A stretch of DNA of 64,000 nt from BACL27 sp964203235. Its GTDB lineage: Bacteria; Actinomycetota; Acidimicrobiia; Acidimicrobiales; Ilumatobacteraceae. Of the stretch, positions 15,394 through 24,764 are shown in pieces. The DNA lies in NCBI GenBank assembly GCA_964203235.1, contig CAXNLE010000001.1, positions 248,001-312,000 of the forward strand, in the 5' to 3' direction. Each line of letters begins with the position of its first letter. The first letter of the stretch is position 1. The translations under genes and the position numbers were made by a program. The notes under the pieces were generated by a model. That model was not told the origin of the DNA, ran no database searches, and saw nothing but the letters and a program-made list of their open reading frames with translations.

Positions 15394-18071
15394 CCGATAT
15401 CTTGCCCGATATCAATGCATTGGCGGCGCAAATGTCGGCAATGAGCGAAGAAGAACTACGAGGCAAGACGGGCGAGTTCAAATCTCGGCTTGACCGAGGT
15501 GAAACGCTTGAAGATTTGCTGATTGAGTCCTTTGCTGTGGTTCGTGAGGCCGCAACTCGCGTTATTGGTCAGCGACATTACGACGTGCAACTTATGGGTG
15601 GTGCCGCATTGCATGCCGGTTGGGTTGCAGAAATGAAAACGGGTGAAGGTAAAACTCTTGTCTCAACTCTGCCGGCTTATCTAAATGGACTCTCGGGTAA
15701 GGGTGTTCATCAAATTACAACGAACGACTATCTGGCTCAGCGAGATGCCGAGTGGATGGGACAAATACACCGCTGGCTTGGTTTGTCAGTTGGCCTTGTC
15801 ATCGCGGGACGACGATCAAGTTCAACCGAGAAGCGTGCGGATTATTCGGCGGATATAACTTTCGGTACAAACAACGAATTTGGTTTTGACTATTTGCGTG
15901 ACAATATGGCGGGCACCCTAGACGAAAAAGTTCAACGAGGTTTTAGTTTTGCAATCGTCGACGAAGTCGACTCGATTCTCATTGACGAAGCACGTACACC
16001 GCTTATTATTTCTGGTCGTGTTGCTGACGCGGCGAAGTTGTATTACCGATTTGCGTCAATCGTGCGCACGATGGTGCGAGATGTTGATTACGACGTTGAA
16101 GAAGATAAACGAATTGTTGTACCGACCGAGACCGGTATCGAAAAAGTTGAGAAACAACTCGGCATCGACAATCTTTACGACGAAGTGCAGCAAAACTTTG
16201 TGCATCAACTACAGGTTGCTCTAAAAGCCTCAGTGCTTTATCATCGCGACAAGGACTACATCATTCAAGATGGCGAAGTCAAAATAGTCGATGAGTTCAC
16301 TGGTCGAATTCTTGAAGGTCGTCGTTGGAGCGAAGGCATACACCAGGCAGTAGAGGCCAAAGAAGGCGTACAAATTAAAGAAGAGAATCAAACTTTGGCG
16401 ACGATCACTTTGCAAAATTATTTTAGAATGTATGAAAAACTTTCAGGAATGACGGGCACCGCACAAACCGAGGCTGCAGAGTTGATGAACACCTACAACC
16501 TTCAAGTTGTGCCGATTCCGACGAATCGTGAAATGGTTCGAGTTGACCAAGCAGATTTGATTTTTAAAACCGAAGCCACGAAATTTGATGCTGTAGTAAA
16601 AGACCTTGAAGAACGTCATGCCAAAGGTCAACCAGTTCTAGTCGGCACAATCAGCGTTGAAAAAAGTGAGCAGTTATCGAAAAAGCTTCAACAGCGCGGT
16701 ATTCGTCACGAAGTTTTGAACGCGAAACAACACACTCGTGAGGCGATGGTCGTAACTCAGGCTGGTCGACTTGGAGCGATCACTGTGGCGACGAACATGG
16801 CTGGCCGTGGTGTCGACATTTTGCTCGGCGGAAACCCCGATGGTCTTGCACGTCAAGATGTTCTCAAAGAGGGGCACAGCCCAGAAACTTTGCTTGACGA
16901 GTTCGCATTGCCCGTTGCGCTTGAAATGATGCCGCCAGATTTTATAACTGCTCGCGACAAAGCGCAGGAGCGATATCACGAGTTACTTGAAAAATATATC
17001 GAGAAATGCAAAATTGAAGGCGATCAGGTTCGCGCTCTCGGCGGTTTGTATGTACTTGGCACTGAGCGCCATGAAAGTCGTCGAATCGATAATCAATTGC
17101 GTGGTCGTTCTGGTCGTCAAGGTGATCTTGGCGAGAGCCGCTTTTATCTGAGTCTTGATGATGAGTTGATGCGACTATTCGCAACCGGTGCATTGTCTTG
17201 GGTTATGGGTCGTGCGTTACCTGACGACGAAGCAATTGAAGCGAAAATGGTAACCAAGGCTATTGAGCGTGCACAATCAACAGTTGAGCAACGAAACGGC
17301 GAAGTCCGAAGAAATGTTTTGAAGTACGACGAAGTAATGAACGAACAGCGCAAAGTTATTTATCAACGCCGAGATCAGATTTTGCAGGGGCTTGACCTCA
17401 AAGCGGCTGCGATGGAGTATTTGGCCGAGGCTGTTGATGCTTTGATTGAAGCGCATTGTGTCGCCGAAGTTGATGACGAATGGGATGTAAGTGGTCTGGC
17501 TCTTGAACTCGCGACTTTCTGGCCAACGAAAATTGCTGCGGCGAATCTTGCAAGTTGTGACTCGACAGATGAGATGTACGACCTCGTGATGGCAGATGCA
17601 AGTGGTTTTTATGCACTTCGCGAGATCGAAATGGGCGAGTCTGTGATGCGAGAAGTTGAGCGTCAAGTGATGTTGCGCATCATCGACCAACGTTGGCGAG
17701 AGCATCTAGAAGAGATGGATTATTTGCAGGAAGGCATCAACTTGCGCGCAGTCGGTCAAAAAGATCCGCTAATTGAATGGCAACGCGAAGGTTTCGAGAT
17801 GTTCGGCACTTTGATGAAGGGCATTGCTCAAGACTTCGTCAAATATGTGATGCATGTTCAAGTTGTTAATGACAGTTCGCCGTCGAGCACTCTGAGCAAT
17901 ATTCAGCAAACATCTGATGAAAATGTCGATGACAAGCCAGCCCCAAGTTCTAAAGCCAACTCAAGTTCAAACGTCTTTGGTGCACCCGACTGGTCAAAAA
18001 CGCCGCGTAACTCGCCATGCCCCTGTGGCTCAGGTAAAAAATACAAAATGTGTCACGGCCGCGCCAATTAA
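15336..18071 (+). CDS. secA: Preprotein translocase ATPase SecA
   Basis: SecA is the motor that pushes unfolded preproteins through SecYEG. This 911-residue protein has all parts: the N-terminal MAILDRILRAGEGKK typical of actinobacterial SecA1, Walker A MKTGEGKT, the DEVDSILIDEARTPLIISG block (Walker B), the preprotein cross-linking domain, the second motor domain with TNMAGRGVDI, the long helical scaffold, and the C-terminal zinc-binding and SecB-site tail NSPCPCGSGKKYKMCHG. The start lies inside the comF-like gene, giving a 58-base overlap, so expression may depend on translation of comF or on an internal promoter. It is followed 30 bases later by prfB. Confidence 0.97.
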   Translation: MAILDRILRAGEGKKVKALADILPDINALAAQMSAMSEEELRGKTGEFKSRLDRGETLEDLLIESFAVVREAATRVIGQRHYDVQLMGGAALHAGWVAEMKTGEGKTLVSTLPAYLNGLSGKGVHQITTNDYLAQRDAEWMGQIHRWLGLSVGLVIAGRRSSSTEKRADYSADITFGTNNEFGFDYLRDNMAGTLDEKVQRGFSFAIVDEVDSILIDEARTPLIISGRVADAAKLYYRFASIVRTMVRDVDYDVEEDKRIVVPTETGIEKVEKQLGIDNLYDEVQQNFVHQLQVALKASVLYHRDKDYIIQDGEVKIVDEFTGRILEGRRWSEGIHQAVEAKEGVQIKEENQTLATITLQNYFRMYEKLSGMTGTAQTEAAELMNTYNLQVVPIPTNREMVRVDQADLIFKTEATKFDAVVKDLEERHAKGQPVLVGTISVEKSEQLSKKLQQRGIRHEVLNAKQHTREAMVVTQAGRLGAITVATNMAGRGVDILLGGNPDGLARQDVLKEGHSPETLLDEFALPVALEMMPPDFITARDKAQERYHELLEKYIEKCKIEGDQVRALGGLYVLGTERHESRRIDNQLRGRSGRQGDLGESRFYLSLDDELMRLFATGALSWVMGRALPDDEAIEAKMVTKAIERAQSTVEQRNGEVRRNVLKYDEVMNEQRKVIYQRRDQILQGLDLKAAAMEYLAEAVDALIEAHCVAEVDDEWDVSGLALELATFWPTKIAAANLASCDSTDEMYDLVMADASGFYALREIEMGESVMREVERQVMLRIIDQRWREHLEEMDYLQEGINLRAVGQKDPLIEWQREGFEMFGTLMKGIAQDFVKYVMHVQVVNDSSPSSTLSNIQQTSDENVDDKPAPSSKANSSSNVFGAPDWSKTPRNSPCPCGSGKKYKMCHGRAN

Positions 18072-18101
18072 CTTCAATTAAAAACTTCAGCAATATCACA
18101 C

Positions 18102-19220
18102 ATGAAAGATTTCTCCACAGACCTGGGCGAACTGCGCAAACGCCTAGGTGAAGCTGCAAAATATCTCAATGTAGAAACCTCTCGCGGATTATTGATCGAG
18201 TTAGAAGTTGAAGTCGCAAAACCAGACTTATGGAATGATCAAGAACATGCAAAAAAAATCAACTCGCAATATGTTGCAGTTAAATCTGATTTAGACGAGT
18301 TTGATCAGCTAACAAACACGCTTGATGACTTGTTTGTGTTGCACGAACTTGCCCGTGACGCAGATGATGCTTCACAAGAGCCAGAACTAGACAGTGGAGT
18401 GTCTGCTTGTCGTTCAAAACTCGACCTACTTGAAATGCGCAGCATGTTCACCGGTGAGCACGATGGGTGCGATGCGATCCTGCAAATCAATGCTAAAGAT
18501 GGCGGCGTTGACGCCCAAGACTGGAGCGAAATGTTGCTGCGAATGTATCGCAGATGGGCTGAGTTAAAAAGTTTCGGTTTTGAAATCGGTGACATCTCAA
18601 TCGGCACTGAAGCGGGCATTCTTTCGGCCGACGTGACGATTCGGGGAAGATATGTATACGGTCTTTTGACAAGTGAACGAGGTACGCATCGACTAGTGCG
18701 AATTAGTCCATTTGACAATCAAGGCAGGCGACAAACGAGTTTTGCTCTCGTGCAAATTTGGCCGATTTTAGATCAAGCAGAACTTGAAATAAATGAAAGC
18801 GATATTCGTATGGAAGTATTTCGTGCTTCTGGTGCTGGAGGTCAGCATGTTAATAAAACTTCTTCGGCAGTTCGATTAATACACGAACCAACTGGACTTG
18901 TTGCTTCGTCACAGCAAGAGCGAAGTCAATTACAAAATCGTGAAAGCGCATTAAAGCGACTTAAGGCGATGATCATCGCGCAGGACGAAGAAGAGCGCGC
19001 CACAGAACTTTCACAAATTGCGGGCAAGCAAGCGCAAGTTGGTTGGGGAAGTCAAATTCGCTCGTATGTTTTACAGCCATATCAAATGGTTAAAGATCTT
19101 CGAACCAATGTTGAAACCGGCAATGTCACTGCAGTTTTGGATGGTGAACTTGATCAATTCATGGAGGGCTACTTACGTTGGCGCCGCTCTGACAAAGAAA
19201 TGCTTGATAATGCCAAGTAG
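18102..19220 (+). CDS. prfB: Peptide chain release factor 2
   Basis: RF2 reads UGA and UAA stop codons and triggers peptide release. The protein has 372 residues with a PCRF domain followed by the class I release factor domain. The GGQ motif lies near residue 246 (GAGGQHVNK), and the stop-reading tripeptide SPF is in RISPFDNQ. The frame is continuous: the in-frame UGA and +1 programmed frameshift seen in many bacteria near codon 26 is absent, as in other actinobacteria. Its position directly upstream of ftsE-ftsX is the usual actinobacterial order. No strong ribosome-binding site is visible before the ATG. Confidence 0.97.
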   Translation: MKDFSTDLGELRKRLGEAAKYLNVETSRGLLIELEVEVAKPDLWNDQEHAKKINSQYVAVKSDLDEFDQLTNTLDDLFVLHELARDADDASQEPELDSGVSACRSKLDLLEMRSMFTGEHDGCDAILQINAKDGGVDAQDWSEMLLRMYRRWAELKSFGFEIGDISIGTEAGILSADVTIRGRYVYGLLTSERGTHRLVRISPFDNQGRRQTSFALVQIWPILDQAELEINESDIRMEVFRASGAGGQHVNKTSSAVRLIHEPTGLVASSQQERSQLQNRESALKRLKAMIIAQDEEERATELSQIAGKQAQVGWGSQIRSYVLQPYQMVKDLRTNVETGNVTAVLDGELDQFMEGYLRWRRSDKEMLDNAK

Positions 19221-19251
19221 AGATCTAACCGTTTTGGCTGTCGCACAATGG

Positions 19252-19257
19252 TAAGTT
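19252..19257 (+). promoter_or_regulatory. -10 element of ftsE (leaderless)
   Basis: TAAGTT, seven bases, then ATG at 19265; no Shine-Dalgarno sequence. Confidence 0.5.
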
Positions 19258-19264
19258 AGTCGCA

Positions 19265-19942
19265 ATGATTCGTCTAGATAACGTGTCGAAAATTTACGGC
19301 AAAGATACAATTGCTGTAAGAGAAGCGTCGTTTGATATCCCAAAGGGTGAGTTCGTCTTCATGGTTGGACCATCTGGCTCTGGTAAATCAACATTGTTGA
19401 GATTGATGAACCGTCAAGAGCAACCAGAGCATGGCGATGTTTGGGTTGCTGGCAGAAATATTAATGAGATGCCGGCATCGCGTGTCCCATATTTGAGGCG
19501 AACCTTGGGCAACGTTTTCCAAGATTACAAACTCTTATTGAACAAGACAGTCTTCGAAAATGTGGCGTTCGCCCTTGAGGTGATCGGAAAACCGCGCCAT
19601 GTTATTGAGCGCCAAGTACCGCTTGTTTTAGATCTCGTCGGATTGGCGGGTAAGCGCGAGCGGTTTCCAGAACAGTTATCGGGTGGCGAACAACAGCGAG
19701 TTTCAATTGCGCGGGCATTCGTCAATCGTCCTTTGATTTTGTTGGCTGATGAGCCGACTGGCAACCTTGATCCGACAACGAGTGAAGGCATTATGGGTTT
19801 ACTTAACCAGATCAACGAAACCGGTACGACGGTAGTAATGGCGACTCATGATCACAGAGTCGTTAATGCAATGCGACGCCGAGTTATTCAACTCGACAAC
19901 GGGGTAATTGTGCGTGATCAAGAACGCGGAGTTTACGAATAA
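19265..19942 (+). CDS. ftsE: Cell division ATP-binding protein FtsE
   Basis: FtsE is the ABC ATPase that works with FtsX to activate peptidoglycan hydrolases at the division site. In 225 residues it has Walker A GPSGSGKST, the Q-loop in LGNVFQDYKLL, the signature LSGGEQQR, Walker B LILLADEPTGNLDP and the H-loop ATHDH. All are intact. The ftsX ATG follows the stop codon directly with no gap, indicating translational coupling. It probably has its own leaderless promoter downstream of prfB. Confidence 0.96.
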   Translation: MIRLDNVSKIYGKDTIAVREASFDIPKGEFVFMVGPSGSGKSTLLRLMNRQEQPEHGDVWVAGRNINEMPASRVPYLRRTLGNVFQDYKLLLNKTVFENVAFALEVIGKPRHVIERQVPLVLDLVGLAGKRERFPEQLSGGEQQRVSIARAFVNRPLILLADEPTGNLDPTTSEGIMGLLNQINETGTTVVMATHDHRVVNAMRRRVIQLDNGVIVRDQERGVYE

Positions 19943-20848
19943 ATGTTTTCACGAATCGGCTATGCAATTCGCGAAACTTGGGCAAGTTTTAGACGCAATC
20001 TAACTCTTACCGCAGCTGCTATTTTGACTTCTGCGGTCTCACTTCTACTTGTCGGTACTACTTTTTTAATTCAAAGAGCATTCGAAAATTTGCTTGTTCA
20101 GTGGCGCGGCGATGTAGAGATGATTGTGTTCGTTCGAAGTGATGCTTCTGCAGAGCAAATTACTTTGATTGATTCGGTACTCAGAGCGTCGCCGACAATT
20201 ATTGATGTCAACAAATTGGCGTATCTCAACAAAACCGAAAGCTATGAAGAAGCCAAACGAATATTCGTGGGCGACCCGGTAACGCTGAGCCTCTTAACTC
20301 CAGAATCAATTCCGACGCAATTCAAGGTTGTACCTCTCTCTGATGACCCGACGCTCGTTCGCTCTCTTAGCGATCAATATCGCACTCTTCCTGGGGTCGA
20401 AGCAGTTGCTCTGGCGGAAGACGAGTTTCAGGTGATTTCAACTCTTTCAAATTTCATTCGAGTTGTGACACTCGTTATGTCGCTGGTTCTTCTAGTAGTA
20501 GCTGTCGGTTTGATCTGGAACACGATTCGCACTGCGATGTTTGCTCGCCGTCGAGAAATTGAAGTGATGAAACTCGTTGGCGCAACAAACTGGTTCATTC
20601 GTGTTCCATTTATGTTGGAAGGTTTGTTACAAGGTTTGCTTGGCGGAGTCGTATCTTGTGGCGGATTGTGGGCATTGAACTCTGCATGGTCAAGTGGCGT
20701 TGCTAGTTTCAAACCAGGCACTGGAATCAGTTCGTTGATTGTGCCGAGCAGCTATTTGACATCAGTGATGTTGATTTTGCTGAGTATCGGTGCGATAGTC
20801 GGTGCTGTTGGCTCGGCGATTGCGGCAACGCGCTTTCTTGATGTTTAA
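19943..20848 (+). CDS. ftsX: Cell division protein FtsX
   Basis: FtsX is the membrane partner of FtsE and carries the extracellular loop that contacts peptidoglycan hydrolase regulators. The 301 residues show one N-terminal membrane helix (about 22-42), an extracellular domain to about residue 165, then three helices in the second half, the normal FtsX topology. The cytoplasmic RRREIEVMKLVGAT segment is the coupling element typical of the FtsX-like permease fold. Start and stop are unambiguous because it abuts ftsE. A crotonase gene follows nine bases later. Confidence 0.94.
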   Translation: MFSRIGYAIRETWASFRRNLTLTAAAILTSAVSLLLVGTTFLIQRAFENLLVQWRGDVEMIVFVRSDASAEQITLIDSVLRASPTIIDVNKLAYLNKTESYEEAKRIFVGDPVTLSLLTPESIPTQFKVVPLSDDPTLVRSLSDQYRTLPGVEAVALAEDEFQVISTLSNFIRVVTLVMSLVLLVVAVGLIWNTIRTAMFARRREIEVMKLVGATNWFIRVPFMLEGLLQGLLGGVVSCGGLWALNSAWSSGVASFKPGTGISSLIVPSSYLTSVMLILLSIGAIVGAVGSAIAATRFLDV

Positions 20849-20856
20849 CTAATTGC

Positions 20857-21729
20857 ATGTCAGAGAAGCACGAATTTTCGCAAATTCAACTGAGTATTAG
20901 CGAGAACATTGCGACGATAACTCTCAATCGTCCAGAAAAATTGAATGCATTTACAAATATAATGCTGCATGAAATTATCGCTGCGTTTGATTTGACTGAT
21001 GATGATGATGACGTTCGCGCGGTAATTGTTACTGGTGCCGGCCGTGCATTTTGTGCAGGGGCAGATCTCTCGTCTGGTGGTGAAACTTTTAGCCGTGGTG
21101 GCAGTGATGTGCAAGGTGTAAGTGGAGTACCGCGCGATGGCGGTGGTCTTGTTTCGTTGCGAATCTTCAATAGTAAAAAACCTGTGATTGGCGCGATCAA
21201 TGGCCCAGCAGTTGGTGTTGGTGTGACGATGACCCTGCCGATGGACATTCGTTTGGCTAGTAATACATCAAAATTTGGTTTCGTGTTTACGCGCCGTGGA
21301 ATTGTCACAGAGGCGTGCTCGTCTTGGTTTTTGCCGCGTGTAGTGGGGATCTCTCGCGCGACTGAGTGGGTTTTCACTGGGCGAATGGTTGGCCCAGATG
21401 AGGCAAAAGAATCTGGACTAGTGCGAAGTGTTCACGCCCCAGAAGATTTGCTCTCAGCCGCTCGTGCGATCGCATCTGAGATTGCGAAAAATACAGCACC
21501 TGTTTCGGTTGCAATGTCGCGACAAATGTTATGGAGAATGCTCGGTGCGGCACACCCAATGGAAGCACATCGGGCAGAGTCACGAGGCATAATGCTGCGC
21601 GGAAGTTCTGCCGATGCGCGTGAGGGCGTGACTAGTTTTCTAGAAAAGCGTGCCGCGAATTTTACGATGAATGTGTCAACCGATATGCCAGATATTTTTC
21701 CAGAATGGCAAGATCCTGAGTTCAAGTAA
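20857..21729 (+). CDS. Enoyl-CoA hydratase/isomerase (crotonase) family protein
   Basis: This 290-residue crotonase-fold enzyme acts on an acyl-CoA thioester. The first part of the oxyanion hole and CoA site is AFCAGADLSSGG (near residues 66-77), and the second is INGPAVGVGVTMTLPMD. One catalytic glutamate position of enoyl-CoA hydratases is occupied within the VTEACSSWFLPRVVG segment; the exact reaction (hydratase, isomerase or other) is not settled by the motifs. The long glycine- and serine-rich insert after AGAD is typical of a subgroup common in actinobacteria. It lies eight bases after ftsX without functional relation and overlaps the frame of the following globin gene. Confidence 0.85.
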   Translation: MSEKHEFSQIQLSISENIATITLNRPEKLNAFTNIMLHEIIAAFDLTDDDDDVRAVIVTGAGRAFCAGADLSSGGETFSRGGSDVQGVSGVPRDGGGLVSLRIFNSKKPVIGAINGPAVGVGVTMTLPMDIRLASNTSKFGFVFTRRGIVTEACSSWFLPRVVGISRATEWVFTGRMVGPDEAKESGLVRSVHAPEDLLSAARAIASEIAKNTAPVSVAMSRQMLWRMLGAAHPMEAHRAESRGIMLRGSSADAREGVTSFLEKRAANFTMNVSTDMPDIFPEWQDPEFK

Positions 21730-22132
21730 TTCGCTGTTTGAGCGTGTTGGCGGACTGCCGTTCTTCGAACGACTTGTTGATCGGTTTTATGAAGGTGTTG
21801 TAGTCGACCCAGTTTTAATAGTTTTATATGCAGAGCCAAATAATTTAGAGAAAGCGCGACTGCATCTCACTTGGTTCCTCGCCCAATATTGGGGAGGCCC
21901 GCCGATGTTTAATGAAAACCGCGGTGATCCAAAATTGCGAATGCGTCATATGCCGTTTCGAATCGGGCCAGTAGAGCGAGATCAATGGCTTTTGCATATG
22001 TTGATTGCCGTTGATGAATTGTCTCAAGACGATTTAATTCGCCAAGAACTCACTGATTATTTTGTGAAGGCTGCTGAGCACCTACGAAACGACACAGGGT
22101 TACCAATTTCATCAGCCGATTATCCGCGCTAA
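21671..22132 (+). CDS. glbO: Group II truncated haemoglobin (GlbO type)
   Basis: Similarity to GlbO-type truncated haemoglobins begins at SLFERVGG, about residue 21 of this frame. The conserved features follow: FFERLVDRFYEGV, the HLTWFLAQYWGGPP segment with the proximal-helix motif, R-DPKLRMRHMPF with the haem-ligand histidine, and I-ERDQWLLHM. These proteins bind oxygen or nitric oxide and are common in aerobic actinobacteria. The only ATG in frame is at 21671, inside the crotonase gene. The family N-terminus would fit better with a start near the CTG at 21716, which would give MSSSNSLFERVGG. The start is therefore uncertain; the end is firm. Confidence 0.85.
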   Translation: MCQPICQIFFQNGKILSSSNSLFERVGGLPFFERLVDRFYEGVVVDPVLIVLYAEPNNLEKARLHLTWFLAQYWGGPPMFNENRGDPKLRMRHMPFRIGPVERDQWLLHMLIAVDELSQDDLIRQELTDYFVKAAEHLRNDTGLPISSADYPR

Positions 22133-22148
22133 ATTAAGCTAGCCCGAG

Positions 22149-22952
22149 TTAACGTAGGGCGTAACAAGCAATCGCTGCCGCGGCTGCAACATTGAGCGAG
22201 TCAATCGCAGGGTTCATTTCGATTCGCACTTGATAATTGGCGCTCGCCAAAGCCTCATCGCTCAGGCCAGCACGCTCAGAGCCGAACACAAGTGCTCGGG
22301 GTCTATTTGATTCGAGAACAATTTTAGATAAATCGGTAGCAAAGCTATTTGGAGTCAGAGCAAGCACTGCGAAGCCGCGTTGACTTAAATTTTTTAAAGT
22401 TTCAGCGATGTTATTGCTTCGCGCGAATTGAAAATCAAATGCAGCACCCATTGAAACTCGAAGTGCGCGACGCGATAACGGGTCGGCGCTAGTCGAATCA
22501 CAGATCAAACCATCCCAGCCCAATCCAGTTGCGCATCGAACAATCGCGCCAATGTTGCTCGGGTTATCTATTGCTTCAGCGATAATAACTCGCTTTGCCG
22601 TATTCAGTACTTCGTCTTGAGTTAACGGCGTCGGACGAAAGAAAACTCCGAGTGCACTTAGCGGCACACCGAGACCAGTTGCGTCGCGACGAATTTCAAT
22701 ATCGGCGGTTAGACATTGGCCACCCAATGTTGTGATATCAGTTGCAAAACGATCTGCTTGTTCAGCATCACATAGCACAACTTCTGGTTTATAACCGGCT
22801 GCGAGTGCACGGGCAACTACTAAATCGCCCTCTGCGATAAATCGACCTGCAGCCAATGTTGATCGGCGCTGAGCAATCGTAGTTAGTTGTCGCTCGCCAA
22901 GTCGTAGTGGGTCGAGTCGCGGATCTTGGCTAGAAGTAATTTTTGTGATCAT
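22149..22952 (-). CDS. TrmH/SpoU family RNA methyltransferase
   Basis: This SPOUT-class S-adenosylmethionine-dependent enzyme probably 2'-O-methylates rRNA or tRNA. An N-terminal substrate-binding domain (RFIAEGDLVVARAL) precedes the knotted methyltransferase core with motif 1 IAEAIDNPSNIGAIVRCA, motif 2 ALVFGSERAGLSDEAL and motif 3 IRIEMNPAIDSLNVAAAAAIA. I start at ATG 22952 (268 residues), because the preceding five codons from the TTG at 22967 look like leader rather than domain. It converges on the globin gene with 16 bases between them. The target nucleotide cannot be assigned. Confidence 0.88.
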   Translation of the reverse strand: MITKITSSQDPRLDPLRLGERQLTTIAQRRSTLAAGRFIAEGDLVVARALAAGYKPEVVLCDAEQADRFATDITTLGGQCLTADIEIRRDATGLGVPLSALGVFFRPTPLTQDEVLNTAKRVIIAEAIDNPSNIGAIVRCATGLGWDGLICDSTSADPLSRRALRVSMGAAFDFQFARSNNIAETLKNLSQRGFAVLALTPNSFATDLSKIVLESNRPRALVFGSERAGLSDEALASANYQVRIEMNPAIDSLNVAAAAAIACYALR

Positions 22953-22976
22953 CGCGACATAGAGCAAGCCGCAAGA

Positions 22977-23873
22977 TCAAAAATGCCAAGGATATTCTGA
23001 CCAGTCAGCGTCGCGTTTTTCAAGAAACGAATCGCGGCCTTCAGTTGCTTCGCTAGTCATGTACGCAAGTCGAGTTGCTTCGCCCGCAAATATTTGTTGC
23101 CCAACAAGACCGTCGTCGATTGCATTAAATGCAAACTTCAGCATTCGCTGAGCCATGGGGCTTTTTGCATTTATTTCAGCCGCCCATTCGAGTGCGACTT
23201 TTTCTAATTCGGCGTGAGGTACAACAGCATTAACCATTCCCATTCGATGTGCGTCATCAGCCGAATATTCGCGTCCGAGAAAGAATATTTCGCGAGCAAA
23301 CTTTTGACCGACTTGGCGAGCAAGATATGCAGAACCGAAACCACCATCGAAACTCGCAACATCTGCATCAGTTTGTTTGAAGCGAGCGTGCTCTTTGCTG
23401 GCCAAAGTTAAATCGCTGACGACATGCAGACTGTGTCCACCGCCTGCAGCCCAACCCGGCACAACGCAGATAACAATTTTTGGCATGAATCGAATCAACC
23501 GCTGTACCTCAAGTATGTGCAATCGACCAGTGCTCGCGCTGTTTTTATTTTCGTCACCGTCTTCGTATTTGTAACCATCGGTGCCGCGAATTCGCTGATC
23601 TCCACCACTACAAAATGCCCAGCCGCCATCTTTTGACGAAGGACCGTTACCCGTTAATAAAACACATCCGACATCAGTTGTTTGTCGAGCGTGGTCAAGT
23701 GCGCGATAAAGCTCATCAACCGTGCTTGGTCTAAATGCGTTGCGAACTTCAGGGCGATTAAATGCAACTCGTACTGTGCCGTGCGCTTTGGCGCGATGAT
23801 ATGTGATATCGCGAAATGAAAATCCTTGAACTTCTGTCCATTGGGATTGATCAAAAATTGTTGAAATGCTCAC
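22977..23873 (-). CDS. menB: 1,4-dihydroxy-2-naphthoyl-CoA synthase
   Basis: MenB closes the second ring of menaquinone from o-succinylbenzoyl-CoA. The 298 residues match the long actinobacterial MenB: RPEVRNAFRP near residues 40-49, FCSGGDQRIRG in the active-site loop with the DQR unique to MenB, a disordered GYKYEDGDENK insert, PGWAAGGGHSLHVV for the second oxyanion element, DVASFDGGFGSA with the catalytic aspartate and the C-terminal YPWHF. It overlaps the sulfotransferase gene upstream by four bases. No other men genes are in this window. Confidence 0.95.
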   Translation of the reverse strand: MSISTIFDQSQWTEVQGFSFRDITYHRAKAHGTVRVAFNRPEVRNAFRPSTVDELYRALDHARQTTDVGCVLLTGNGPSSKDGGWAFCSGGDQRIRGTDGYKYEDGDENKNSASTGRLHILEVQRLIRFMPKIVICVVPGWAAGGGHSLHVVSDLTLASKEHARFKQTDADVASFDGGFGSAYLARQVGQKFAREIFFLGREYSADDAHRMGMVNAVVPHAELEKVALEWAAEINAKSPMAQRMLKFAFNAIDDGLVGQQIFAGEATRLAYMTSEATEGRDSFLEKRDADWSEYPWHF

Positions 23874-24691
23874 CGTTCTATTGTGGCAGCGCGAGCCTTG
23901 AATTCGGGTCGTGCCTCAAGAAATTGGCTCTCCCAGTGCGCGCTCGCCCCGTCTGATTGGCGTTTCGTTTGTGGCGCTGGCACATTTTCGATGGGTGTGT
24001 TGATATGCGCCATAATTCGGCGAACAGTAATATCCATCTCCCGAGTTAGCTGCTCGTAAGTCAGATGCAACGGATCGATCTGGTGCTCTGCAAAATACTG
24101 ATCCCAACTTTTATTTGCACTTGAAATCGTATGTAGTGCGTTAACAATGTCTTGTTCGTTGTAAACCGGTTCATTGGTTGCCGACATATTGCTATTCCAT
24201 TGATTTGATTGCTCAGCGCGAACCAATGAGATCGCTTGACGTACTTCGTTGTCGCGAGAGATTCGCACCCATTTAATTGGTGCACCCCAATGATCGGCAG
24301 TTAGTCCACGTTGCAACATATGTTCGTCGTATTGGTTCCAGTGCATCTTGATGCCGAACACGCCATTCGGAGTTGTATTTAATTCGGCCGCACGATTTAA
24401 ATAGGCGCGCCATGATGAGTCAGAAAAATAGTTGATGTTGCGCCATGCATTTCGTCCCGAGAGTTTTCGAACGACCCCCACGAGTTGACCGCGCTTATTG
24501 AGGGTCGGCAAATCGTTTTCGTTACGAAAGTTCGTAAAGTTTTTGGTGTGAATATTTAAATACTCCATTGGCATTCCGGCCATGCCGGTGGCGCGAAGAA
24601 TCGAACACAGCAGAGTTGATCCAGTTCGATGTACAGATGCGATAGCCAACAAGCACGATGTTGTTGTTGGGTTCGTTTGTGAAACTGGCAC
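23870..24691 (-). CDS. Stf0-family sulfotransferase
   Basis: This 273-residue protein uses 3'-phosphoadenylyl sulfate to sulfate a carbohydrate. The 5'-phosphosulfate loop is SVHRTGSTLLCSIL (near residues 19-32), followed by MPMEYLN, GIKMHWNQ, and the 3'-phosphate-binding VRISRDNEVRQAISLVRAEQ. These are features of Stf0, the mycobacterial trehalose 2-sulfotransferase family. The natural acceptor here is unknown. The gene is co-transcribed with menB, to which it has no known metabolic link. The start is GTG at 24691; the upstream strand shares a short divergent region with the aldehyde dehydrogenase operon. Confidence 0.85.
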   Translation of the reverse strand: MPVSQTNPTTTSCLLAIASVHRTGSTLLCSILRATGMAGMPMEYLNIHTKNFTNFRNENDLPTLNKRGQLVGVVRKLSGRNAWRNINYFSDSSWRAYLNRAAELNTTPNGVFGIKMHWNQYDEHMLQRGLTADHWGAPIKWVRISRDNEVRQAISLVRAEQSNQWNSNMSATNEPVYNEQDIVNALHTISSANKSWDQYFAEHQIDPLHLTYEQLTREMDITVRRIMAHINTPIENVPAPQTKRQSDGASAHWESQFLEARPEFKARAATIER

Positions 24692-24764
24692 GCCTATATT
24701 CTGTCAGGTCGCACTGATAGCGTCGGGGCTTGACAATCAGCCTAGAAAGTACTGGAGTGGAAAG

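Noticed and set aside
18102..18200. Programmed +1 frameshift in prfB
   Set aside because: No in-frame TGA or CTTTGA site is found; the frame is continuous.
24582..24764. 61-codon N-terminal extension of the aldehyde dehydrogenase
   Set aside because: It overlaps the sulfotransferase gene, has no aldehyde dehydrogenase features, and the ATG at 24765 has a strong ribosome-binding site.
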